Source of the DNA: Ensifer sp. Root278 | Lineage (GTDB): Bacteria > Pseudomonadota > Alphaproteobacteria > Rhizobiales > Rhizobiaceae | Length of the DNA: 64,000 bases | NCBI RefSeq assembly: GCF_001429285.1 | Contig: NZ_LMJJ01000012.1 | Span: 124,530-188,529, forward strand | Reading direction: 5' to 3' | Shown here: piece by piece, positions 17,055 through 27,191 of the stretch | How positions within the stretch are numbered: position 1 is the first letter of the stretch | Layout of the letters: every line of letters begins with the position of its first letter | Made by a program: the position numbers and the translations under genes | Notes under the pieces: generated by a model | Seen by the model: the letters and a program-made list of their open reading frames with translations, nothing else | What the model was told of the DNA's origin: nothing | Database searches by the model: none

Positions 17055-18261
17055 GGCGCATCCTCCTTATCGTCGTCCGCTCCCACTTCGTTTTCTCGCG
17101 CACCCGTTCCTGCGGCTGCACGTTCTTGTAGGTGACGAGCGGCTTCATCGCCGCGATCGGTCGAATAAGCCCGAACGCCTCGAGGTCTGCGACAACCTTA
17201 GCGGCATCCTTGTAGGCGCCGGCCGCCTCCTCGATCAGCAGGTTGCGATCCTCGCAGATTGAGAGACCACCCCAGGCATTGATGCGCAAGGCATCACGCT
17301 CGGAGCGATTGCCACCCACGCGGCCGTGCATGGCCTTACGGTCATATTTCCTCCCCGCACCGTGCGAGATGCCCCAATGCGATCGCTCCGCACCGGCCAG
17401 GGCGCGCACCAGAAAGCTTCGCGTTGCGCGCGATCCAGCGACCGGCGCGACGGCATCCTCACCGATTGCGGCCGCGCCCTTATAGTGCAGGAAGCCCGAC
17501 GCCGTGGCCCGCACCAGGTTGTGCGGGATATCGGCAACCAGCGACAGATCGGCGCGCAACGTCCGCGCTGCCCGCTCCGCCACCATTCGCCGGTTAAGCG
17601 AAGCCCATCGAACGCACTCGCCGCTTCCGGCGAGCCATTCAACGGCGGCGGCCGAACCGGCAGCCAGACCGTCCCGCAAGTGTTCTGTGCCGAGCGTGCG
17701 ACCGAAAAGATTGGCGCCCAGCGAACGCGAGCCCGAGTGGACCAGAAGATAGAGCTTCTGCCGGTCGGCCACACTTTCCGCCTCGTCCTCGAACACTTCG
17801 TCCACGGCCTGCAGCTCACAGAAGTGGTTGCCGCCGCCGATGGTGCCAAGGGATTGCGGGCCCATGTCAGGCGAAAGATCGTGCTCCGCCAGGCGGGTTG
17901 CCATGTCGCCGAGATCGATCTGCTCCAGCCTGCGCAGTTGCTCGGCCGCCTTTTCGACCTTGAATTTGCGCAGCGGCAAGGAGAGCTCGAAGAATGACAT
18001 GCCGCAGCCGATATCGTTGCCGATCAGCTGCGGGTAGAGCCGCTGCGAAAGCGCGACCATGCCGACGGGGCCATACTTGCCCGGGTGCAGGTCCGGGAAA
18101 CCGGCGACCGAGATCATGCCGGGGAGACTGGCAATTTCCGCCAGTTGATGAACTGCCGCGCCTTCAATCCAGCTGCCGGCAGTAAAATAATGCGTGACGG
18201 TCGCTCTGCGCGCACCATCGTCGCCTTCGGGGACGATGTCCCCAAAAGAATGATTGCCCAA
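17047..18261 (-). CDS. rtcB: RNA-splicing ligase RtcB family protein (PrfH-associated type)
   Basis: RNA ligase expected to join 2',3'-cyclic phosphate and 5'-OH ends with GTP and Mn. The 404-residue protein keeps the family's metal and nucleotide residues: Cys in GNDIGCGM, His in GGGNHFCELQ, His in LLVHSGSRSLG, His in IPHNLV, and the guanylated His in SHGAGRKYDR. PDLHPGKYGPVG is also typical. It starts with TTG at 18261 (MGNHSFGDI...), chosen because family members begin MGN; no clear ribosome site is visible, so expression may be low. It overlaps prfH, marking the RtcB2-type repair module. No adjacent rtcR or sigma-54 promoter was found. Confidence 0.92.
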   Translation of the reverse strand: MGNHSFGDIVPEGDDGARRATVTHYFTAGSWIEGAAVHQLAEIASLPGMISVAGFPDLHPGKYGPVGMVALSQRLYPQLIGNDIGCGMSFFELSLPLRKFKVEKAAEQLRRLEQIDLGDMATRLAEHDLSPDMGPQSLGTIGGGNHFCELQAVDEVFEDEAESVADRQKLYLLVHSGSRSLGANLFGRTLGTEHLRDGLAAGSAAAVEWLAGSGECVRWASLNRRMVAERAARTLRADLSLVADIPHNLVRATASGFLHYKGAAAIGEDAVAPVAGSRATRSFLVRALAGAERSHWGISHGAGRKYDRKAMHGRVGGNRSERDALRINAWGGLSICEDRNLLIEEAAGAYKDAAKVVADLEAFGLIRPIAAMKPLVTYKNVQPQERVREKTKWERTTIRRMRHG

Positions 18262-18560
18262 GAAAAATAATCCAGAACAGGGTCAAACAGCCGGCACATT
18301 GGCCAGCAGGACGGGCCCTTTCAGCGCATCAACGCTGATTAGCCGCGAAGCCCCAAGGGGCGTGTGGAAACGCACTGCGTCATTTTCCGGTCCCGTTCTG
18401 AACAAACCTCTATGCACATGCATAGCTAGCGATCGCCCGCGCCGATACGGCGCGAACGAGGCGTTGATGCACTATCCGCTCGCCGCGTGCAACCAGGAAT
18501 GCAGGGCTCCGATAAACCGGCGTCCGCGCGTTGCATCGTTGCAACACGCAGAGGGCCCCC
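18262..18560. other. Intergenic region between ppdK and rtcB, no gene seen
   Basis: About 300 bases on the 5' side of rtcB. No frame is convincing. Checked for a -24/-12 (GG-N10-GC) sigma-54 promoter on the minus strand and found none with correct spacing. Confidence 0.45.
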
Positions 18561-21227
<2,667 letters not shown>

Positions 21228-21454
21228 GCCTGCTCTCCACCCAGATACAGTGTTTTATGACGATTTACAGTATATGCTTCAGGCTGAAAATGCATCCGGC
21301 GAAGATTTATGCTGCACCGCATCATTTTCTGTAACAATGCAACATATTGGCAGGCCGAGGGGCAGAACCCGCACAACATGGGCTTTGCCTCTTCTATCGG
21401 CACCACAAATGCCCGCCAGAGGCTTGAGTGTCGACATTGCCCGATCCATTATAA
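21228..21454. other. Divergent intergenic region upstream of ppdK
   Basis: With the leader at 21455-21544 this makes a 317-base space between the divergent ppdK and first caspase gene. AT-richer than its surroundings (21250-21345), so it likely holds the ppdK promoter. No coding frame supported. Confidence 0.5.
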
Positions 21455-21544
21455 AAACCTAATATAAATGCACGCGATGGGGCGCATCCAAGAATATCCC
21501 GTCATGGCGATCCGTTTCAGTCCCGTGGGCTTGGAGGGTAGGTC
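21455..21544 (+). promoter_or_regulatory. Caspase-cluster leader, copy 1
   Basis: Contains an AT-rich box (CTAATATAAATGCACGCG), then GATGGGGCGCATCC, CCCGTCATGGCGATCCG and a strong ribosome site GGAGGGTAGGTC before the start codon. Related leaders precede the other two paralogues (23421-23508, 25345-25417). A 20-codon upstream frame starts at 21504 and runs across the caspase start. Confidence 0.6.
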
Positions 21545-23365
21545 ATGCAATGGCGTGCGAAAGTGAGATCCTGGCTCCTCTCGGTCGCGATGGTCTTGCT
21601 CGTGGTCGGGCATGGCCTCGCCGAGGAGAGCGGCAAGCGGCTTGCGCTCGTCGTCGGCATGACGAACTACGTGGCGGCAGGAACGCTGCCCAACGCCTCA
21701 CGCGACGCCGAAGCATTCGGCACCTTCCTCAACGGGCAGGGATTTGAAACCGATCTTGTGCTCAACGCAGATCGCAGGGGCCTTGCGGCCGCGCTTTCAA
21801 GCTTTTCGCGCAAAATCGGCCCGGAGGATGTCGCCCTCTTCTACTACGCCGGCCATGGCATGCAGTTGCACGGCGAGAACTTTCTCATCGGCACGGATGC
21901 TAAGCTCGAGAGCGAGTTCGATGTTCCCGCCGAAACCATAGCCCTGTCCGAGATCATTACCGCGCTGGAGAAGCGTGCCCGGATATCGATGATCTTCCTC
22001 GATGCCTGCCGCAACAACCCGCTCGCCAACCGGCTGAATACCGAAGTCGAAGGCGCCACCCGCGGCGGCGCGACCAGAGGGTTGGCGCCGATCGAGACCC
22101 AGGGTGCCGGCACGCTCATCGCCTTTGCCGCCGCGCCCGGGCAAGTGGCCGCCGATGGAACCGACGGGCACTCGCCGTTTACGCGCGCTCTGATCGCCAA
22201 TCTCTCCGGCGCTGGCCTGGAGGTCGGCACTGCTTTCAAACGCGTCGTTCGCGACGTGCGCAAGGAAACGCAGGGCAAGCAGCAGCCTCAGATCCTGTCA
22301 TCGCTTTCGCTCGAATTCTATTTCGGACCGGAAGCGGCCGCGCCGCAGATCCAGGCCGCCCTGCCGGCCGTTGCGGTACCGGCCATAGACCCCGAAGGAC
22401 TGGAGGCCGAAGCAGATTTCAAGAAGGCCTTGAGGATCGGCACGCCTCGGATCTGGCACTTCTTCATCGAAAAGCATCGCACCGGCGAATATGCGGAACT
22501 CGCTCGCCAGACGCTGGCACAGATCGAGCCCGCGGCGGTGCGCAACCAGTCTCATCTGCCACAATCCGTCGAAGCACGGCTGTTGCCGGACAAAGACAAG
22601 CGGCGAAACGTCCAGCTCGCACTTGCCGCCCAGGGATTTGCGGCGGGCACGGCCGATGGCGTTTTCGGTGGACAGACGCGCGAAGCGATCAAACTCTTCC
22701 AAAGCACCAACCGCCAGCCGGCGAGCGGTTTCATTACCGAGCGCACCGCAGCAGCCCTCGGCATCAAGGTCAACGACAGCGCGGAAGGCATCTACAGCGC
22801 GACCAAAGCCCGACGCTACGATGTTGCCAACCTCGAAGGTCTCGAAACCGATAAACGTGTTCTGGAGGCTTTAACCTGCCTGCGCCACTTCGATACCGTA
22901 TACGGCGCGTTCGGCGGGCATCTCTATGTCGCCGTGCAAACGGGTACGATTCTGGCAGTTTACGCGCGCGGGATAGCCAGCGGTTGCGGCGCGCATCTTG
23001 CGGCGATTTCCTCTCAAGAAGAGAACACTTTCGTCGCCTCGCTTTTCAACGCCGACCAAAGGTTCTTCCAGACGGGCTACGATCCCACCGGAAACGTCAG
23101 CTACAAGATGGGCCCATGGATCGGCCTTACGCAAGATCCACAGGGCAAGGAGCCCAAGGGCGGCTGGCACTGGGATAATGGCAAGCCGCTGACCTACACG
23201 AAATGGTTCCAGGACATGCCGAACGAGGGCAAGAAGGGCGACGATATCGGCATGTACTACGCGCACCGCAACGGCAGAGCCGACACGAAGTCCGTCTATG
23301 TCGACACCTGGGACGATATGGGGCCAACCGACGGAACGGGCGGTCTCATTCTCGAATTCGAGTGA
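21545..23365 (+). CDS. Exported caspase-like (peptidase C14) / peptidoglycan-binding / C-type-lectin-like protein, paralogue 1
   Basis: A 606-residue protein with four parts. The signal peptide covers residues 1-26 (cleavage after GLA). The caspase p20-like domain spans about 30-260, with catalytic His104 in YYAGHGMQ and Cys155 in FLDACRNNP. A short linker leads to a peptidoglycan-binding domain near 350-410 (LALAAQGFAAGTADGVFGGQ). The C-type-lectin-like domain (about 450-606) has CGAHLAAISSQEEN, WIGL and GGWHWDNGKPLTYTKW. Catalytic dyad intact, so a periplasmic or secreted cysteine protease is likely. Substrate unknown. GGAGG lies 7 bases before the ATG. First of three tandem copies. Confidence 0.9.
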   Translation: MQWRAKVRSWLLSVAMVLLVVGHGLAEESGKRLALVVGMTNYVAAGTLPNASRDAEAFGTFLNGQGFETDLVLNADRRGLAAALSSFSRKIGPEDVALFYYAGHGMQLHGENFLIGTDAKLESEFDVPAETIALSEIITALEKRARISMIFLDACRNNPLANRLNTEVEGATRGGATRGLAPIETQGAGTLIAFAAAPGQVAADGTDGHSPFTRALIANLSGAGLEVGTAFKRVVRDVRKETQGKQQPQILSSLSLEFYFGPEAAAPQIQAALPAVAVPAIDPEGLEAEADFKKALRIGTPRIWHFFIEKHRTGEYAELARQTLAQIEPAAVRNQSHLPQSVEARLLPDKDKRRNVQLALAAQGFAAGTADGVFGGQTREAIKLFQSTNRQPASGFITERTAAALGIKVNDSAEGIYSATKARRYDVANLEGLETDKRVLEALTCLRHFDTVYGAFGGHLYVAVQTGTILAVYARGIASGCGAHLAAISSQEENTFVASLFNADQRFFQTGYDPTGNVSYKMGPWIGLTQDPQGKEPKGGWHWDNGKPLTYTKWFQDMPNEGKKGDDIGMYYAHRNGRADTKSVYVDTWDDMGPTDGTGGLILEFE

Positions 23366-23420
23366 CCGCCTGGACCACCGCGCAGGTCGGCACGCCCGCA
23401 TAACTGGATAAATCACAATT

Positions 23421-23508
23421 ATCTAATATAATTCACGCGATGGGGACGCATCCATGAATATCCCGTCATGGCAATCCGTTTCAGTCTCGAGGGCTCGGAG
23501 GGTAGGTC
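23421..23508 (+). promoter_or_regulatory. Caspase-cluster leader, copy 2
   Basis: Very similar to the leader at 21455: an AT box with TATAAT (CTAATATAATTCACGCG), GATGGGGACGCATCC, CCCGTCATGGCAATCCG and GGAGGGTAGGTC. An upstream frame from 23469 (MAIRFSLEGSEGRS) ends in TGA that overlaps the gene's ATG, giving an ATGA junction. Confidence 0.6.
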
Positions 23509-25329
23509 ATGAAATGGCGTGCGGATCTGAGATTTTGGCTCCTCTCGGCGCTGATGGTCCTATTTGCTGCAGGGAACGCTCTTGCCGAAGGAAGTGGCAA
23601 ACGGCTGGCGCTGATCGTCGGCATGAGCAACTACGTCGTTGCCGGAACGCTGCCCAATGCCTCACGTGATGCCGAAGCGTTCGACGCCTTCCTCAAGGGC
23701 CAGGGATTTGAAACCGACCTCGTGCTCAACGCGGATCGCAAGGGTCTCGCCGGCGCGCTTTCAAACTTTTCGCGCAAGATCGGGCCTGAAGACACAGCCC
23801 TGTTCTACTACGCCGGGCACGGCATGCAGCTGCGCGGCGAAAACTTCCTCGTCGGGACCGATGCAAAGCTTGAGAGCGAATTCGACGTCCCGGCCGAAAC
23901 CGTAGCGCTTTCCGAGATCATCAATGCACTGGAGAAACGTGCCAGGATATCGATGGTCTTCCTCGACGCCTGCCGCAACAACCCACTCGCCGAAAGACTC
24001 ACGCGCGAAGTTGAGGGTGCCACCCGCGGCGGCGCAACCAGAGGATTGGCGCCGATCGAGACCCAGGGTGGCGGAACGCTCGTCGCCTTCGCCGCCGCCC
24101 CTGGCCAGGTCGCAGCCGACGGAACCGACGGACATTCGCCGTTCACCCGCGCGCTGATCGCCAATCTCTCCGGCGCTGGCCTTGAGGTCGGCACCGCTTT
24201 CAAGCGGGTCGTTCGCGACGTGCGCAAGGAAACGCAGGGCAAACAGCAGCCGCAAATCCTGTCCTCCCTGTCGCTGGAATTCTACTTCGGGCCGGAGATG
24301 ATAGTGCCGCATACCAATGCCACCCTGCCTGCAATACAGGCACCGGCAGTCGACCCGGCTGCGCTTGGGGCGGAAGCGGATTTCAAGAAGGCCCTGAGGA
24401 TCGGCACGCCACGGATCTGGCACTTCTTCGTCGAAAAGCACCGCACCGGCGAGTATGCGCAACTCGCGCGCCAGACACTGGCACAGATCGAACCCGCAGC
24501 GGTGCGCAACCAGTCGCATCTTCCGCTGTCGGTAGAAGCGCGGCTCTTGCCGGACAAGCAACAGCGCAAAAACGTCCAGCTAGCACTCGCAGCCAAGGGC
24601 TTTGCATCCGGCGTGGCCGACGGCGTTTTCGGCGGACAGACACGCGATCAAACGCTTCCAAAGCACCAACCGTCAGCCGGCGAGCGGTTTCATCACCGAG
24701 CTCACTGCAGCAGCCCTTGGCATAAAGGTCAACGACAGGGCAGAGGGCATATACAGTTCAACGACGGCGCGAATCTATGACATCGACGACCTTACCGGGC
24801 TCGAAACAGACGAGCGTGTCCTTGCCGCCATCAAATGCCTGGGTCACGAGCCGTCCGTCTATGGTGCTTTCGGGGGCCATCTCTATGTCGTGGCACGAAC
24901 GGGGTCGACTCGCGCACCCTATGCCGAAACCGTCGCCAAGAACTGCGGCACATATCTTGCCTCGATCACATCGGACGCGGAAAATGCCTTTATCGCATCG
25001 CTGTTTAACGCCGACCCGGGCTTTTTCGATATGGGCTACTACGCTCCGGACAACATCAGCTACAAAATCGGGCCGTGGATTGGCCTGGTTCAGGACCCGC
25101 AAGGCAAAGAGCCAAAAGGCGGCTGGCACTGGGACAGCGGCGAGGCGAGGCGATGACTTACACAAAATGGGTCCCAGGCGCGCCATACGAATTCAAGCCG
25201 GACGCCGATTCCGCGATGTATTTTACCCAGCGTGACGGCCGGCAAGACATGAGGAGTACCTACCTCAACACGTGGCAAGACATGGGGCTCATCAACATGT
25301 CCCCGAGCCTCGTTCTTGAATTTGAGTAG
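23509..25329 (+). pseudogene. Caspase-like/PGB/C-type-lectin-like protein, paralogue 2, broken by two 5-nt indels
   Basis: Closely matches paralogue 1 but in three frame segments. The first (23509-24780) encodes the signal peptide, an intact caspase domain (YYAGHGMQ, LDACRNNP) and half of the peptidoglycan-binding domain, then 40-odd out-of-frame residues. Relative to paralogue 1, five bases are missing at about 24644-24648, where paralogue 1 has GCGAAGCGA and this copy has GCGA. The original reading continues in another frame to 25156. A GAGGC tandem duplication (25142-25151) then adds five bases and restores the first frame to the end (LVLEFE). The lectin-like part has no other stops, so the damage looks recent. 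A 423-residue caspase-only product could still be made and exported. Confidence 0.85.
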
Positions 25330-25344
25330 TCACGCATATCGATT

Positions 25345-25417
25345 CCGGCGATGGGGTGCATTCAAGAATGTCCCGTCATGGCGATCCGTTCAGGCTCAGA
25401 GGCTCGGAGGGTAGGTC
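25345..25417 (+). promoter_or_regulatory. Caspase-cluster leader, copy 3 (diverged)
   Basis: Shares GATGGGGTGCATTC, CCCGTCATGGCGATCCG and GGAGGGTAGGTC with the other two leaders, but lacks the AT-rich TATAAT-like box and has one base missing in the CGTTTCAG stretch, which breaks the upstream frame. Paralogue 3 may depend on readthrough from paralogue 2. Confidence 0.5.
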
Positions 25418-27187
25418 ATGAAATGGCGTACAAAACTCACGTCCTGGGTCACCTCGGCCCTGATCGTCCTGCTTGCAGTCGGGCACGCCCTCGCCGAGGA
25501 GGACGGCAAACGGTTGGCGCTGATCGTCGGCATGAGCAACTACGTCGTTGCAGGTATTCTGCCCAATGCTTCGCGCGACGCCGAAGCGTTCAAGACCTTC
25601 CTCGATGACCAGGGCTTTGAGGCCGACCTCGTGCTCAATACAAATCGCAGGGGTCTCGCCGAGGCGCTTGCGCGCTTTTCGCGCAAGATCGGCCCCAAAG
25701 ACGTTGCACTGTTTTACTACGCCGGACATGGCATGCAGCTGCACGGCGATAATTTCCTTGTCGCAACCGATGCGAGGCTCGAAAGCGAATTCGACGTGCC
25801 AGCCGAAACCATGGCACTCTCCGAAATTGTCAACGCGTTGGAAAAGCGTGCGAAGATCTCGCTGATCTTCCTCGATGCCTGCCGCAACAATCCGCTCGCA
25901 GACCGGCTCAATCGCGAAGTGGAGGGCGCAAGCCGCGGTGGCGCCATCAGGGGGCTCGCACCGATTGACACACAGGGTGCAGGCACGCTCGTGGCCTTTG
26001 CCGCGGCACCCGGACAGGTCGCCGCAGACGGCACCGACGGGCACTCACCCTTTACCCGTGCGCTGATCGCCAATCTCTCCGGCCCTGGCCTTGAAATCGG
26101 CACGGCCTTCAAGCGCGTGATCCGGGAAGTACGCTCAGAGACGGACGGGAAACAGTCACCGCAGATTCTGTCTTCGCTCGATCTGGAGTTCTATCTCGGC
26201 CGCGACACAGCCGTTAGAGAGCCTGCCCATTCGGCGGCGACCACCGTGGATCTCGCCGCGCTCGACTTTGGCAAGGCGATGCGTGTCGACACCATTCGAA
26301 CCTGGAAACGCTTCATCGCCAAACATGGCAGCGGCAGCTACGCCGACGCAGCCCGCCAATCCGTTCGGCGTCTCGGAGCAATTGACGACCTGCGGTCGCC
26401 ATTGGTAGCGATGGCGCAGGAGCAAAAGGTGTTCGACAGCAGGGAAAAGCGTTCAAGCGCGCAAGAGGCATTGCGCAGCGAAGGGTTCGATACGGGCCAG
26501 ACAGACGGGACCTTCGGTGGCCAGACGCGCCGGGCGGTAACCTCGTTTCAGACAGCCCGCGGTCTGACGCAATCCGGATTTCTCGACCAGGAGACCAGCG
26601 CCGCCCTGGGCCTGGGATTTGCTCGCGTCGACCACCAAATCCTCTCGGCTGCAATCGCACGCCGCTATGATGCCGCCGATCTCGAGGGGCTTGAGGATGC
26701 GGCAGTGGTGGCCATGGTGCGTTGCCTGTCGCCGTTGTCCTTGACCTACGGCATGTTCGACGGGCGCCTCTACGCGGCCGCCTACAATGCGCAGCAGATC
26801 AGCTGGCAGGAAGCCAAGGCGACTGCCGAACGCTGCGGCGGTCACCTTGCCACGATTGAATCCAGTGACGAAAATGCGTTCGTCGCCTCGCTGGTAAACA
26901 CGGACGCCAGGTTCTTCAACAGCCTGTTCGAAGGCGGGGAACATCGCCGCGTCGGACCCTGGCTCGGGCTCGTCAACGAGAACGGCATCGGCGACGCATG
27001 GACCTGGGTGACGGGCGCCGTTGTCACCTACAGCAGGTGGTTCAGGCGACCGCCGGAGAAGGCAGGCGCTGCGACGCTATATGCGGCATATCGCGCAAAC
27101 AAAGTCCCCCTGGCCGCCTACATCGATACCTGGGGAGCGCGCGATGCATTGCGGCCGGTGCCGGGGTTCATCACCGAATTCGAGTGA
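25418..27187 (+). CDS. Exported caspase-like / peptidoglycan-binding / C-type-lectin-like protein, paralogue 3
   Basis: A 589-residue protein with the same architecture as paralogue 1. The signal peptide ends near residue 26 (GHALA). The caspase domain has His104 (YYAGHGMQ) and Cys155 (LDACRNNP). The peptidoglycan-binding domain contains LRSEGFDTGQTDGTFGGQ. The C-type-lectin-like domain has a more canonical core (SWQEAKATAERCGGHLATIE, PWLGLVNENG, WTWVTGAVVTYSRW). It is intact but more diverged than the other two, mainly in the linker and lectin part. It ends 4 bases from the convergent smc stop. The variable tail suggests different ligands for each copy; that is inference. Confidence 0.9.
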   Translation: MKWRTKLTSWVTSALIVLLAVGHALAEEDGKRLALIVGMSNYVVAGILPNASRDAEAFKTFLDDQGFEADLVLNTNRRGLAEALARFSRKIGPKDVALFYYAGHGMQLHGDNFLVATDARLESEFDVPAETMALSEIVNALEKRAKISLIFLDACRNNPLADRLNREVEGASRGGAIRGLAPIDTQGAGTLVAFAAAPGQVAADGTDGHSPFTRALIANLSGPGLEIGTAFKRVIREVRSETDGKQSPQILSSLDLEFYLGRDTAVREPAHSAATTVDLAALDFGKAMRVDTIRTWKRFIAKHGSGSYADAARQSVRRLGAIDDLRSPLVAMAQEQKVFDSREKRSSAQEALRSEGFDTGQTDGTFGGQTRRAVTSFQTARGLTQSGFLDQETSAALGLGFARVDHQILSAAIARRYDAADLEGLEDAAVVAMVRCLSPLSLTYGMFDGRLYAAAYNAQQISWQEAKATAERCGGHLATIESSDENAFVASLVNTDARFFNSLFEGGEHRRVGPWLGLVNENGIGDAWTWVTGAVVTYSRWFRRPPEKAGAATLYAAYRANKVPLAAYIDTWGARDALRPVPGFITEFE

Positions 27188-27191
27188 GTGG

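Noticed and set aside
18262-18420. Sigma-54 promoter upstream of rtcB
   Set aside because: TGGCC...TGCC occurs on the minus strand but the GG-to-GC spacing is wrong, and no rtcR-like gene is near.
21545-27187. Diversity-generating retroelement acting on the lectin-like domains
   Set aside because: C-type-lectin folds are frequent targets of such elements, but no reverse transcriptase gene or template repeat is present in the window.
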